Shown: one piece after another, positions 1 to 10,294 of the stretch
Position numbering within the stretch: position 1 is the first letter of the stretch
How the letters are laid out: each line of letters starts with the position of its first letter
Source: Histomonas meleagridis
Taxonomy: Eukaryota > Parabasalia > Tritrichomonadida > Dientamoebidae
Reading direction: 5' to 3'
NCBI GenBank assembly: GCA_020186115.1
Contig: WSYJ01000157.1
Coordinates: 868,001 to 932,000 of the forward strand
DNA: 64,000 nt
Program-made: the position numbers and the translations under genes
The notes under the pieces: model-generated
Database searches by the model: none
The model's input: only the letters and a program-made list of their open reading frames with translations
What the model was told of the DNA's origin: nothing

Positions 1-315
1 CTCATTTCGCACTTGGAAGAACTTAACGGCGAAAAAACCGAAAAAAATTTGGCAGAGCAAAAAGTGCCACCTGTAACCGAAGAATTTGTTGAGCAGCTAA
101 AATCACAGCAAAACATTGTGAAAGGGTTATGCTGGAAGCTTGCAGAAGCACAGATGGAATTAAGTGAGTTCCAAGTCTCTGATTCTTATTCTGATTTAGT
201 TGATCAATTAAATCAGATAAATAAAAAATGTTTGCAATTGCAAAAAAAATTGCTCCAAAAAGAAGCAAAAGAGACAAAAAATATAGAGCTACATATAGGA
301 GAGAATGAAGAATAA
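1..315 (+). CDS. C-terminal part of a coiled-coil protein (5' end outside window)
   Basis: The frame is open from the first base and stops at 313-315, so this is the last 104 residues of a gene that begins upstream. There is no ATG in the visible part; the TTG at 13 is only an internal Leu codon. The product is rich in Glu, Lys and Gln with heptad-like spacing, consistent with a coiled coil. No catalytic motif or family signature is visible, so function is unknown. Confidence 0.6.
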   Translation, partial: LISHLEELNGEKTEKNLAEQKVPPVTEEFVEQLKSQQNIVKGLCWKLAEAQMELSEFQVSDSYSDLVDQLNQINKKCLQLQKKLLQKEAKETKNIELHIGENEE

Positions 316-488
316 ATTTTGTTTGATTTTTTTTCTGAAGCATTAAGTGTTTTGTTTTGGAGTAATATTATTCGGATTTTCATCATAACGTTAATCCCCT
401 GACTATGGAAAGGAAAACAACATTAGATCACATGACAATATTAAACTAGAATTTAATTTCAATAAAATAAATTATAAAATATGTTTAG

Positions 489-1289
489 CTACCACCAACC
501 GAATAGGCTTTTGCCTTTATCGAGTGCCCTTATTTCATTTAACTCATTTTCGGTGAGTTCGAAATCATCAACTTGTAAATTTTCTCTCATCCTCTCAATG
601 TGAGTAGATTTTGGTATTATAATGATATTTTGCTGGTACAAAAACTTCAACGCAATTTGCGCTGTTGTTTTTCCATGCGCTTTCGCAATCTGTACTAAAA
701 CAGGATTTTTAAAGATTCTGTTTTTTCCTGCAGCAACTGGCGACCATGCCTCATGAGCAGTTCCATATTTCTGTAAAAGAGGAACCAAATTTTTCTGTTG
801 TCTGAACACATGTGTTTCGACCTGATTGACGGCTGGAATGACGCGACAATTGTTTACGAGTTTCATGAAATCATCTTCAAGGAAATTAGCAACACCTATA
901 GAACGTAATTTGCCTTCGTTATATGCATCTTCCATAGCGCGATAAATCTCGAGATAATTTCCAGTGGGTTCATGAATCAGTAAAAGATCAATATATCCAA
1001 GATCAAGTTCGCGTAATGAACCATTGATGGATTTTACAGTATCTTGATATCCACGGCATCCCCATAGCTTAGTAGTAATAAATACTTGTTCTCTAGGTAT
1101 TCCAGATTTTTTCACAGCTAGGCCAACTTCATGTTCGTTCCCATAACATTGAGCAGTGTCTATTGATCGATATCCTGTGTTTAAAGCGTCTAAAACGCAT
1201 TGCTCTGTCTTATTAGATGGGATTAAATAAACACCATATCCAATCATAGGCATTTCCACGCCATTATTAAGGCGAATGCTTTTCATCAT
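489..1289 (-). CDS. Aldo/keto reductase
   Basis: A complete 266-residue protein of the NAD(P)H-dependent aldo/keto reductase superfamily, probably cytosolic, reducing small aldehydes or ketones. The family's catalytic tetrad is visible: Asp44 and Tyr49 in SIDTAQCYGNE, Lys74 in TTKLW and His106 in LLIHEP. The substrate-barrel signatures GVANF and IIIIPKS(T) near the C terminus, which bind the cofactor phosphate, are also present. The length is close to the bacterial and plant 2,5-diketogluconate-reductase-like members (about 270-280). The start is one of two tandem ATGs at 1289. The exact substrate cannot be read from sequence. Resemblance to bacterial AKRs makes old lateral transfer possible, but that is inference. 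Confidence 0.92.
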   Translation of the reverse strand: MMKSIRLNNGVEMPMIGYGVYLIPSNKTEQCVLDALNTGYRSIDTAQCYGNEHEVGLAVKKSGIPREQVFITTKLWGCRGYQDTVKSINGSLRELDLGYIDLLLIHEPTGNYLEIYRAMEDAYNEGKLRSIGVANFLEDDFMKLVNNCRVIPAVNQVETHVFRQQKNLVPLLQKYGTAHEAWSPVAAGKNRIFKNPVLVQIAKAHGKTTAQIALKFLYQQNIIIIPKSTHIERMRENLQVDDFELTENELNEIRALDKGKSLFGWW

Positions 1290-1595
1290 GCTTGCTTTAA
1301 ATAAAATGTTAGGCGATCATCTCAGATTACCAATTTATCGTAACTCATTCAAATTTTATTGTGACACAAAATATGCCACTTTCCATTGAAAATTGGTATC
1401 GTGATATTGTATATTATATCGTCTGTACAATTTTTGGGGTCCCCAATTTTTATCTCGTGATTAAAAATAGAATTACCCCTAAGTGTTGAGTTGAGTTGAA
1501 ATAATAATAAACTCACATATAATAAATTGTAATGAAATTATTTCATTCCTTATTAAAAATATTTATTTTATTAGTTAATCATAATTAAAAACACC
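1290..1595. other. Intergenic, upstream of the reductase
   Basis: No gene is visible. It contains a perfect GGGGTCCCC palindrome near 1437-1445 and a GCCACTTTCC motif near 1375 that resembles the start-proximal motif seen before other genes. The remainder is AT-rich. Confidence 0.4.
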
Positions 1596-2234
1596 TTAAA
1601 AGATGATACATGTTTCATTTTCCTCTTCTTTTGGTGTAGATTTTTGAAGCTCCAAATTCTTTACATAACTTTGTAGTGATAGCTCAAAGACTTCGTTTAT
1701 GTTATATTTGGTTTTGGATGAACATTCAATATAACCAAATGCTTCAATTTCTTTTGAAATTGTTTCGCCTTTCTCTGTTGAAATAGGTTCAAATAGTGTG
1801 CTCGTTTTGAGATTTGGTTCATCTCGAAGATCTGATTTCATTCCAACCAAAATAATAGGCGTCTTGGATGCAACTGCTTTAATGTCAGGAACCCATCGCT
1901 CAGTAACACTTTCCAAAGAACTTGGATCTATAAGCGAAAAGCAAATTAGAATAACATCTGCATTTTGATAACTGGAATCGATAAACTTCCAATCTTCTTC
2001 AGCCATACCGCGATCATAAATACACAATTTAAATGTTTTCCCTTCACAGCTAACTAGCTTTGATTTCATTGCAGGAGATTCATTATTTGGAGAAGATTCG
2101 TCTGAATTAGTGGAAGCATTAGGAATATAAGCTGATATCAACGAACTTTTGCCAACATTACAATCACCAACGATTTGGGTATTGACTTTATTTCTTGTCT
2201 TGTGGCGAGTTGACTTTGTTTTGTTGTTTTCCAT
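1596..2234 (-). CDS. Rho-family small GTPase with degenerate switch II and CAAX box
   Basis: A 212-residue Ras-superfamily protein closest to Rho/Rac. Evidence is the P-loop GDCNVGKSS (23-31), the Rho-like stretch ILICFSLIDPSSLESV followed by WVPDIK, IILVGMKSDLRDE in place of the usual TKxDLRDD, and ECSS as the G5 motif. The C terminus CIIF is a CAAX box, so membrane anchoring by prenylation is predicted. Odd points: the switch II DTAGQ is replaced by DRGMAEED, so the catalytic Gln is absent, and switch I is unusually Ser/Asn-rich. Weak GTP hydrolysis is therefore expected (inference). The next gene on the same strand, 435 bp upstream, is a RhoGEF. An AAAAGTGGC motif (2244-2252) lies just upstream of the ATG. 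Confidence 0.85.
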   Translation of the reverse strand: MENNKTKSTRHKTRNKVNTQIVGDCNVGKSSLISAYIPNASTNSDESSPNNESPAMKSKLVSCEGKTFKLCIYDRGMAEEDWKFIDSSYQNADVILICFSLIDPSSLESVTERWVPDIKAVASKTPIILVGMKSDLRDEPNLKTSTLFEPISTEKGETISKEIEAFGYIECSSKTKYNINEVFELSLQSYVKNLELQKSTPKEEENETCIIF

Positions 2235-2668
2235 ATTGAACGCAAAAGTGGCATTATTTATTGGAAATCCCCAAAAAACATGTTTTAAATATTTAAAAAT
2301 TATTTATATAAACATTTAATATAATCATATACATAATTTTCTTTTTAAAGATTTATTTTCTTTCTGATACAGCCAATTCAAAAATAACAAGAACTTGATT
2401 TGATAATTAACATCGCTAAATAAACACGCTTTTCTCCAATTAAGGGATAGATGGTTTCTAATATTTGGCCTAATTCTTATATAACATGAAGCTAGTACTG
2501 CTATAAAGGTGGAAATATTTGATTAGTTAATCATTAAATTTTAATAATTCATCGATATTATTACACAGCATAAATTGTATTTCCCTCTATTCATGAGTTG
2601 GTAATTGATATTTCTCACAACATGTTGATCTATATAAAACATAAATTAAAAATGGTATAATAATTTTA
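2235..2668. other. Intergenic between RhoGEF and Rho-like gene
   Basis: AT-rich DNA without a supported ORF. It must hold the 3' end of the RhoGEF transcript and the promoter of the GTPase; the only recognisable site is AAAAGTGGC at 2244-2252. Confidence 0.4.
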
Positions 2669-3943
2669 TTAATCTTTCTTCATTAATTTTTGAACTTTTG
2701 TAATGAAGTCAATATTTTCCTTGTTTGCTTTCATTTTTAATATTGATTTCCTTGTATTGATAACAATCATTTCATCACCAATTTTTATGTCCATAATATC
2801 CTTTAAGTAAAGGGCTGCCTTCAAAGTTCTTTGGTGTTTCTTTTCCTTTTCTTTGCTATCAAATTTGGTTAATAGGATTACATCATTTAGTAGATTTAAT
2901 TCCAAACCATTACTTAATTGATAAGCGCAAATTAGTGTTCTTGAAGGCTTTATAATTCTTGACGATTTAGGAATTGTTAATGCAAGTTCAACTAATGCTC
3001 TTTTATTATCATTTTCAGTACATTTTCTATCTGCTTCTTCTGCAAGTTGTTGAATCCTTTCAATAACACCTCCAAGCTTCTTATGATCTTCATGCCAATC
3101 GGGGGTTGCTTTATCGATAGTTTTTAGTAAAAGTACATATCGTGTTAACCGCTGTATCGGCATAATCATCAGTGACATGAAAAGTGTCGTCGGGTTTGTC
3201 GTTTCGATCGTTTGAATGAGTTTTTTAGCTTTCTTGTTTGTAGCAATGAGTTTACTATATTCAGAAAGTATTTCATTATAACTTGAGATGTATGGAGCAA
3301 AGATTCGGAGTGATTCGTTGGTCTTGAAACAATTGGAAATAACGCATTTGTCAATGCCTCGTTTGTATTCTTTGGCAAATGAATCACTATAGGATTTACT
3401 AAGTTGAATGAGTGGTTCGATGTTACCAAAGAAAAGTTTGTCGGTGTCTGGAGGTATAACTTTGGAAAGATTTGATCGATAAAGTGTAAGAAGAGTTTCA
3501 AGAAATGATTTGTATTTAACTTCTGTGGTAATGAGTTCGTTGATGGCATTAGTACGATCTGTGAATTGCTTTTGGTCGAACTTGCGTTCTGCTTTTTCTT
3601 TCTTTACATATGAATTATAAAGATTTTTAATTTCTTCTTTCTTGGAATTTTGAACTTCAGGCGCTGGCTGTTCTTCTGTAACAACAAGTTGTTGTGTAAT
3701 GAAAATCTTACTTGTGATATCAAATTGGGTGTTAACAATTTGAGAATCTATTGTACTTTCTTCTTCTTGTTCTTGACTTTTGGTTGGTTTTTGAGAAAAG
3801 AATGATTTAATTAAATTGAAGATCCAAAGAAGAAGATGATACAACAACAAAAAAAGATGTTTGGAGACATTGAAAGCAGACTTTAATATGATGTGTTCAT
3901 CATTCGCTTTGACTTGTGTGTCTTTTTTCTCTTTTTCGCTCAT
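2669..3943 (-). CDS. RhoGEF (DH-PH protein) with N-terminal hydrophobic segment
   Basis: A 424-residue guanine-nucleotide exchange factor for Rho-type GTPases. The DH domain spans about 128-310: CR1 around TNAINELITTEVKY, and the diagnostic CR3 helix with MPIQRLTRYVLLLKTI near 261-276. A PH domain follows at about 325-422. A hydrophobic stretch at about 29-50 could be a membrane anchor or hairpin. The start ATG at 3943 is preceded by AAAACCGTTTT at 3956-3966, a Myb-type site also seen before other genes here. The adjacent downstream gene on the same strand is a Rho-like GTPase, a possible partner, though most trichomonad Rho/GEF pairs are unlinked. Confidence 0.9.
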   Translation of the reverse strand: MSEKEKKDTQVKANDEHIILKSAFNVSKHLFLLLYHLLLWIFNLIKSFFSQKPTKSQEQEEESTIDSQIVNTQFDITSKIFITQQLVVTEEQPAPEVQNSKKEEIKNLYNSYVKKEKAERKFDQKQFTDRTNAINELITTEVKYKSFLETLLTLYRSNLSKVIPPDTDKLFFGNIEPLIQLSKSYSDSFAKEYKRGIDKCVISNCFKTNESLRIFAPYISSYNEILSEYSKLIATNKKAKKLIQTIETTNPTTLFMSLMIMPIQRLTRYVLLLKTIDKATPDWHEDHKKLGGVIERIQQLAEEADRKCTENDNKRALVELALTIPKSSRIIKPSRTLICAYQLSNGLELNLLNDVILLTKFDSKEKEKKHQRTLKAALYLKDIMDIKIGDEMIVINTRKSILKMKANKENIDFITKVQKLMKKD

Positions 3944-3955
3944 AAATTTTCCCTT

Positions 3956-3966
3956 AAAACCGTTTT
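3956..3966. promoter_or_regulatory. Myb-like AACCGTTTT site before the RhoGEF
   Basis: AAAACCGTTTT lies 13-23 bases upstream of the RhoGEF ATG. The same core, in either orientation, occurs before Rictor, the BEACH gene, the proline-rich gene and the E2 gene. YAACNG is the known core of Myb recognition sites, and Myb elements regulate Trichomonas promoters; the role here is inferred. Confidence 0.4.
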
Positions 3967-4265
3967 ATTTGTTCAATTTTTGTTATAAAATTCTTTTGAA
4001 CTGGCGCTTTTCAGTCTCAAAACTGAATGTCCATTCAAATTTCAAGGCGGACAATTTGTAAGATGATAAAAAAAGTTAATTGCACCAAAATTTTTTTTAA
4101 AGAGGCAAAATCAATAACAAAAAGGAAAAAATATGTAATTGAATTTATCATTTACAGAACATTTTGACAAATTAATTTAAAAAATTGATTTCGAAAAATT
4201 TCAAATTAAATTTATATCAAAGAGTACCAAATATACTTTGGTATCATTACACAAAGTTCATCGCC

Positions 4266-5141
4266 TTATTTCAATATTCTTGGAACGATTATAGTTGGCG
4301 TTGTTCTTCCTTGGGTTGGAATTATTTCATGTTGCATATTTTTAAAAACTTTTTTTTCTTTTTGCAAAACTAACTTCATTCTGTATTCCATTGCTCTTTG
4401 CCTTCTCCTTTCCCTTAACTCAGCTTTCTTTCTTAATTCTTCCATTTGTTGATCTTTTATTTGTTGCCTTCTTTCTTCTGCTTGATCAAATTTTTGCATT
4501 GTTATTTTCATTTTTTGGTTTTGAATATTTTCTATTTTCTTCTTTCTTGCAGAAATCTTGTGATCATGTTGGATACGTTTCGTTTTCATTTCGTTAATTC
4601 TCTGAAGCTTAAGTTGCTGTGCTTGCTCAATTCGTTTTTGATAATCTAATTCTTGTTTTAATGCAATTCTGTCAATTATTTCGTCTTGTTCTTGTTGTAA
4701 ATTTTTGGGTTTAAGAATTCGCCTTTTGTACTGTTTAACATCTGGTACAGGTTTAACTGTATCTTTTGGGAACTTATTTTTCCTATGAATTTTCTTATGT
4801 GTCTTAATTACAGGTTTAAATTGATTTCCATTCACGACATTTTCTTTCTTTTTAATTCTTCTTTTTCTTTTCTTCTTTTTGACCTTAGGTTGTTCATTTT
4901 GATTACTTATTATTTTTTCAAAAGACATTGATAGAAAAATTTCAGGAATGTTGCGATTACTATGTGTAGGAGAATTGTCCATTTCAGGTAATTTTTGCTC
5001 TTGTTGAGAAATTGTGTTATTTTTTGGGATTATATCGATGTCTTTGATACTTGAAAATGAAAAACCATTTTGTTTGTTCGACAAATTACTCCCAGGTGAC
5101 TCACTTGATGATGTTTGATTTATTTTTCCTGGAAATTCCAT
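4266..5141 (-). CDS. Basic coiled-coil protein, function unknown
   Basis: A 291-residue ORF from ATG 5141. The first ~90 residues are Ser/Asn/Gln-rich and probably disordered. A strongly basic cluster, KKKKRKRRIKKK, follows at about 97-108 and could serve as a nuclear or nucleolar signal. Residues about 145-270 form a long charged helix rich in Glu, Arg, Gln and Lys, typical of a coiled coil. I recognise no family. The upstream flank has an AAAAGTGA motif close to a TTATAAAT stretch. Confidence 0.7.
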   Translation of the reverse strand: MEFPGKINQTSSSESPGSNLSNKQNGFSFSSIKDIDIIPKNNTISQQEQKLPEMDNSPTHSNRNIPEIFLSMSFEKIISNQNEQPKVKKKKRKRRIKKKENVVNGNQFKPVIKTHKKIHRKNKFPKDTVKPVPDVKQYKRRILKPKNLQQEQDEIIDRIALKQELDYQKRIEQAQQLKLQRINEMKTKRIQHDHKISARKKKIENIQNQKMKITMQKFDQAEERRQQIKDQQMEELRKKAELRERRRQRAMEYRMKLVLQKEKKVFKNMQHEIIPTQGRTTPTIIVPRILK

Positions 5142-5525
5142 TTTTTTTTTTGCTAAAGGGTAAATCTTTTACCTTTAGTTCGTTATTTTCACTTTTGTTT
5201 ATTTATAAAATTTCTTTTTTGACGGCGCCAAATTTCTATATTCTCAAAATTGAGAGTATCATTGCGTTTTATTCTGTGAAAAAATGGTCGGACGGTAGGA
5301 AAAGTTTTATTATTTTCGCATGAAAACTCCATCAACATCAAAGAAAAGAACAAGATTTCTCAAAAAAGAAAAAATATGAGTTTTATTTTGAATAAAGAAA
5401 GTTGAATTTTGGAGTTTGGATAGTTTTTACCGCCAAAGTTTTGAATCTTTTGATTGAAGGACAGTGAACCAATAAATATAAACTATTCAAACAAGGGAGT
5501 TCAGCTTAAATTTTTTCGTTGAAGC
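5142..5525. other. Divergent promoter region
   Basis: The 384 bp between the coiled-coil gene (minus) and Mob1 (plus) must hold both promoters. There is a TTCACTTTTG site near 5188-5197 for the minus-strand gene and a TTTTTACCGCC segment near 5426. No ORF is supported. Confidence 0.4.
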
Positions 5526-6167
5526 ATGAGCGGATTCAAGAAACTCTTCAACCGAAACGGAACATTTAAAAAACACCACCACCTTAAGAATGCCCGTCAA
5601 GCATGTCTAATTCAGCACAAGAGAGCTACACTAAATGCAGGAGATTTTTCAGAAAGTTTAAAGTTACCACCAAATACAGAACTAAATGATTGGCTAGCAG
5701 CAAACATTGTTGATTTTTTCAATGAGCTTTGCGTTGTTACTGAAAATGTTTTAGAATATTGTAATGAAGAAACATGTCCAACAATGTCGGCAGGAGAGAA
5801 ATATCAATATCTTTGGGCTGATGGCAAAAACTATAAGACACCAACAAAACTTCCAGCCAAACAATATATTGAACTTCTTTATGAATGGGTATTAAATTTG
5901 TTTGATGACCAAAATGTATTTCCTCCAGACCCAACAGTGCCATTTCCGAAAAACTTTAAAGATGTAATAAAACAGATCACAAAAAGACTGTTCCGAGTTT
6001 ATGCACATATTTATCATCATCACCTAGAGGATGTCAGAAGACTTGACATTGAAGCACACTTTAACACTGCTTTTAGACATTTTTATTGTTTCATTGATCA
6101 ATATAGTCTGATGCCTAAAAATGAGCTCGAACCACTTCGGCAAGTTATTTTAAGTTTCCAAAAATAA
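5526..6167 (+). CDS. MOB1: MOB kinase activator (Mob1)
   Basis: A complete 213-residue Mob1/phocein protein, the co-activator that binds NDR/LATS kinases in the Hippo/mitotic-exit pathway. The family's zinc site is intact: Cys79 and Cys84 in YCNEETCPTMSAG, and His161 and His166 in YAHIYHHH. The surrounding signature KYQYLWADG and the C-terminal HFYCFIDQYSLM region match Mob1 proteins, and the length equals the family norm (about 210-220). The start ATG at 5526 directly precedes the conserved N terminus. It acts in the cytoplasm or at basal bodies in other protists. Neighbours give no operon-like clue. Confidence 0.96.
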   Translation: MSGFKKLFNRNGTFKKHHHLKNARQACLIQHKRATLNAGDFSESLKLPPNTELNDWLAANIVDFFNELCVVTENVLEYCNEETCPTMSAGEKYQYLWADGKNYKTPTKLPAKQYIELLYEWVLNLFDDQNVFPPDPTVPFPKNFKDVIKQITKRLFRVYAHIYHHHLEDVRRLDIEAHFNTAFRHFYCFIDQYSLMPKNELEPLRQVILSFQK

Positions 6168-6411
6168 ATTTCGTATTTTCTCTTTAAAAATTGTTTTTTG
6201 TTTTTTAATATTGTTCAATGACAAACAATCTGACATAAGTCAATTTCTTAAAAAATGCTAATAAATTTTTTTAAACAAATCATTACAGTAATGAAATGTT
6301 TATGATATATTACTTTAAACTATCTTTAAGCTGCAATTCCATTTTAGTTCTAGATCTAGAAAAATATATTCAAAAATAGTGGATGCTAAACGACATTTTT
6401 TCATGGTGATT

Positions 6412-6420
6412 AAAAGTGAC
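6412..6420. promoter_or_regulatory. AAAAGTGAC start-proximal motif
   Basis: AAAAGTGAC lies 18-26 bases before the ATG of the chromo-barrel gene. It is the complement of the GTCACTTTT motif found before the BEACH gene and resembles the GCCACTTTT before Rictor. The sequence repetition is direct observation; promoter function is inferred. Confidence 0.4.
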
Positions 6421-6437
6421 AGTTTTAAGGCTAAGCA

Positions 6438-7655
6438 ATGGATGATATCCCAAATTTCGAAAGAATTGATAATCCAGTTTTCCATGTAGATGAATATGTT
6501 TACGTAATTAGTACCAACGAATACGATATTTATGAAGCTGTAGTCACTAGTGTAGATGGTGACAATTATCATGTCCATTATCCAGATTATCCAGACGATG
6601 ATGAAACAGTTGAAGGAACAGAACGTATCCTTAAAGAGACAGAACAAAACAAGAAAATCTTCAATAAACAAGAACGAATTAGACTTGCCAAAGAAAAACG
6701 CATGGAATCAGATAGCGACGAAGATTTCATTGAAGATGACATGCCTAAGAAGAAGAAGAAAAAGCGAGAACCAAAACCGAAACCAGAAAAAAAGAAACGT
6801 GAACCTCGTCCAAAGAAAGAGCATAAACCACGTGAACCTAAACCCAAGAAAGAAGGCAAGCGTCGTACAAAAGAACATCATACTGATCCACTTAAGATTA
6901 AATTAAATGATGTTCTTCGTCGAGCTCAAAGTCAAAGACTTCCAGTTGATGAATTTGACGCTTTTCTTAAACGTGAGTACCGCGATGATGAAGAAGTCTA
7001 CAGAAGGCGTGATGAGCTCCAAGAAAAATACGAAGCGATTCATGCGAAGACCGTTAGCGGGGGCACCCCAGCGATACAACAAAATCTTTATGACGAAGAA
7101 AACTCTAGCGATGATTATTATGATTATTATGATGAGCAACCCGAAGAAGTTGTTCAAGTCTTTGATCCTGAGACCATTGTTTTACCTGAACGCCGATGTA
7201 AATCGATTGATCCTTGTACAGAACTTAAGTTGAATTCTCTTAAATTTCAAAAGAAAGACGAGAACTATTCCATCCTCTTTGATGATGATGGTAATTCCAA
7301 TTGTTTCATCTATCGGACAGATACTGGTATTGAATATCTTATTCTTAATGGATATAAGTTCGAAATAAGGAACATGAACCAAGATACTAGCGACCTTTTG
7401 TATTATGGCTTGCCTGTGTCTGGTAACAAAATCGTAACATCGCATGTGTATTACCCCGAAAAGATAATAACTTCATCGCGATTGATCCCACGGCCGCCGG
7501 ACCTAAGCAAAAATGATATGATCGGACAGAAGAGTGGGCCAAAGCAATGGGAAGAACTCCCCGACGAACCGAAACAGCAAAACAAATCGAGATCAAGAAG
7601 CAAAGGAAACTCGCGCGAATTTTTGGCAGATGTCGAATACTCTAGTGATGATTAA
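6438..7655 (+). CDS. Chromo-barrel / Tudor-like nuclear protein
   Basis: A 405-residue acidic/basic protein. Residues about 14-70 resemble an MRG15/MSL3-type chromo barrel: VDEYVYV, then YEAVVTSV, then YHVHYPDYPDD and ERIL. Such domains bind methylated histone tails. A low-complexity Lys/Glu/Pro/Arg tract (about 103-150) is likely a nuclear signal and DNA-contacting region. A helical segment with RREELQEKY-like charge runs to about 205, and a C-terminal beta-rich portion follows. The MRG helical domain is not recognisable, so it is not a simple Eaf3/MRG15. Chromatin function is inferred from the barrel only. Confidence 0.7.
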   Translation: MDDIPNFERIDNPVFHVDEYVYVISTNEYDIYEAVVTSVDGDNYHVHYPDYPDDDETVEGTERILKETEQNKKIFNKQERIRLAKEKRMESDSDEDFIEDDMPKKKKKKREPKPKPEKKKREPRPKKEHKPREPKPKKEGKRRTKEHHTDPLKIKLNDVLRRAQSQRLPVDEFDAFLKREYRDDEEVYRRRDELQEKYEAIHAKTVSGGTPAIQQNLYDEENSSDDYYDYYDEQPEEVVQVFDPETIVLPERRCKSIDPCTELKLNSLKFQKKDENYSILFDDDGNSNCFIYRTDTGIEYLILNGYKFEIRNMNQDTSDLLYYGLPVSGNKIVTSHVYYPEKIITSSRLIPRPPDLSKNDMIGQKSGPKQWEELPDEPKQQNKSRSRSKGNSREFLADVEYSSDD

Positions 7656-7984
7656 ACAAATGATTTTTTTTTATATATTTTGCAAAGAAAAGATACGAAA
7701 TAATAATAAATCACAAAAAAAAAAAGTTTAATGTGATAAAATTATTGCTTTTGATTTTGTATTTATAAAAGATGGGTTTAGGCTTATATTCTAAATGTGT
7801 TAAAATAAAACAGAGTATCATAGAAGTTTCAAAAAAATATGCGGTTATTTTATTATGAGATATTTATTCTTCGAAAATAATAGAAAAATATGTTTCTTTT
7901 TTATTTGAATGATTTTTCTATTTTTGTATTGATATATTTTAACTATTTTAAATATTTAAAATAAATAAATTAATTAACTGTTTG
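7656..7984. other. Intergenic, no gene seen
   Basis: AT-rich sequence with an A-rich run near 7716-7726 just after the chromo-barrel gene. I see no ORF, RNA gene or repeat. Confidence 0.4.
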
Positions 7985-8158
7985 TTCATGAAGTAATTTC
8001 ACTATTTCTGAATAACTTTTTTCTGATGCTTTCAAAAGCGCTGTTTTAAATTATTCAAATAATTTCCAAATATTATTTTGAATTTCTAAATTATCAGATT
8101 AAATATTGAATAAAACAAATAAATATCTTTAGTATTAATATCAATTCCTTTTTGTTCA
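7985..8158 (-). repeat. Ankyrin-unit relic with an 83-bp spacer
   Basis: On the minus strand this contains the consensus ankyrin segment (KASEKSYSEIVKLLHE-like) and the adjoining conserved spacer. Between the ACAGC start of the ankyrin segment and the next AATACTAAA codons the spacer measures 83 bp, as in the complete gene at 42685-45047. The unit breaks off at about 8158 inside an EQKGIDIN codon series and is joined to unrelated sequence. There is no start codon, so it is a relic. Confidence 0.7.
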
Positions 8159-8159
8159 C

Positions 8160-8354
8160 AATGGATGTAAGTTGTTTGAGTTGAATAAGTTACAAGACTG
8201 TGTATGTGTGTTCGCTGCTGCAAATGAGTTTCATCCTGTGCTGTATATCCTGTTTTCAATGGGATTAATCACAGACGCATACTTCTTGATGAGGGATTTG
8301 TTGCAATGTAATATGCTGACAGCAATTGGAGAGAAAGAATTCGAGTTTAAGTGA
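8160..8354 (+). pseudogene. Possible orphan coding fragment, family not recognised
   Basis: An open stretch directly abuts the broken ankyrin unit at about 8158. It is less AT-rich than its surroundings and would encode about 60 residues ending at TGA 8352-8354. The only ATG nearby (8161) is in another frame. It may be a gene fragment captured at the breakpoint, but no family is recognisable. Confidence 0.25.
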
Positions 8355-10294
8355 CATCGCTTGTTTGGATGATGTCTGTAACATGATAAAGAATCAGTTC
8401 GAAATGAATTTGATAAGATTAGAATTAAAGTAAATGTTAGAGTGTAAAAAATTATCTAAAATCTTCTTTATATAAAATGGAAAAACCATTTTTATTAAAG
8501 ATTTCTCATTTATTACAATAAATGTAAAGTAACATAACGTTTTGCATGATTATGATTTTCTATGGCTTATATGGAAATTTGAATTGTATCGGTTTTGATT
8601 TTTGAATACGAAAGATGTTCGTTAAGTAATGCATTATGCTTTTTTTGTTTTATTGACTCTTATTTACTTGGATTCTATATTTATTTCAGAAAATATATTA
8701 TCATATTATTAAATAGAATTTAGCATATTAATTTCAAAATAGGATTTTTGCTTTTATGATGATTTGTTCATCATTTTTCCTAATTTTCTTAAATTTTTTT
8801 TCAGGACCATGTATACTATTCCTTATATAAGGAAAATGTATAAAAATGTGATAGAACGATTTTTTCATCTAATTTTAATATGAAATTTAATTATCTGTCA
8901 TATTTTATCGAATGTCTTAATATTTTGATAAATAATAAGTACATCATTGAGTAGAGATATTATTTATTTTTAATCGTACGTATTACATTCAAACACCGGT
9001 ATTTCTTGATAAAAAACAAGAGACCGTTTATGAATTTATCGAATGATCGTTTTCTATTCAATTTAGTGGACTCCACCTTTAAATCAGATTTTCTTTCCTT
9101 TGTTAAATTTGGATTTTTTGAATATTATATAATTATCCTACAAATCATTTTTTTTTAAATAATACAAATAATGGTTATTCTAATTATAATAGTATAATAA
9201 TTTCTTTCCTATTATATATATCAAACTATTGATATATCAATTATATAGATGAACAATGACTTTCACGTTGATTGATGCATAATTTTTTTGGCCCAATAAC
9301 AAAATAATTATATTAAACTTTGACTTTAATTACTTTATATGGCTTAACATTACTTTTTACATTATTTATATTATCTCTCACAGAAACTCGACTTATTATC
9401 AAAACAGCACGTATCGAGGCATCTGAAAATGATTATACAGGAAAAGTTAGCTTACTTCTTGAACGCGAAAAAATCGATATTAATATTAGAAATATTATTT
9501 TGTTATATTTAAAGTATTTATAAATAATTTGATATTTCACATAAACATTTGAAATTACTTATGGACATGTAAAACAGTGTATATGGTAGCATTAAAAAAT
9601 ATGTACACAGATATTATTCAAATAACGTTATTTGAAATAATACAGTTTTTATTTTGAAATCTTTTGATCAAAGAATAGTTTACACATACATAAAGTATTC
9701 AATAAATTATTGTGACATACATCACTTTTTTAATGTTTTTTAATCGGACTGTATTTTGCCAAACCGTTGTTCGTTTTATATTTTCATTTAAAATATATGT
9801 CATATATATTTTTATTGAAAATTAAATTGACAGAATAATAATTTCTCTTAAAAAGTGGAATCTCTTTCTATCGTTCTAAATTTACTTTTTAAAAATCGAT
9901 TGAGAGGATTCGGAGGTTTGATCTGACATCATCACACCGATATTACAATCAATAATTAATAATGACACTAAAACTAATATGAATATCGATAAAATTTTGA
10001 AAATCATTCAATGAATTAATTGAAATGAATTAAATTCTATTATAATCGAAGGAAACGAAAATAATTCATATAAATGTGAAATTGATATGATACATAATAC
10101 GATAAATGTTTTGGAATAAAAAATATATTATTAATTTTAATTTTCATTTTCATAAATAAAAAAAAATCAAAACAAAACAAAACAATTCTTTTAATAATTT
10201 GATTTTTCATATTTTAACTATGTTTGTTATGTCAAATTTTAATTCAAGTTCATTTGCCACTTTTATGTAAACAATAAAAAATTAAAATCCAAAA
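8355..10294. other. Gene-poor AT-rich stretch with ankyrin relic
   Basis: No complete gene is visible. About 9389-9504 (plus) retains a decayed ankyrin segment (ACAGCACGTATCGAGGCATC then CTTCTTGAACGCGAAAAAA). Around 8933-8955 and 9905-9955 are partial matches to the dispersed repeat at 12432-12672. The rest shows nothing I can support. Confidence 0.5.

Noticed and set aside
6587-7445. Several ORFs overlapping the chromo-barrel gene
   Set aside because: Shadows of low-complexity Lys/Glu codons; no domain, and they conflict with the clear gene.
9320-9523. Short plus-strand ORF as a gene
   Set aside because: Its second half is a decayed ankyrin unit, and the first half is AT-rich hydrophobic translation of non-coding DNA.
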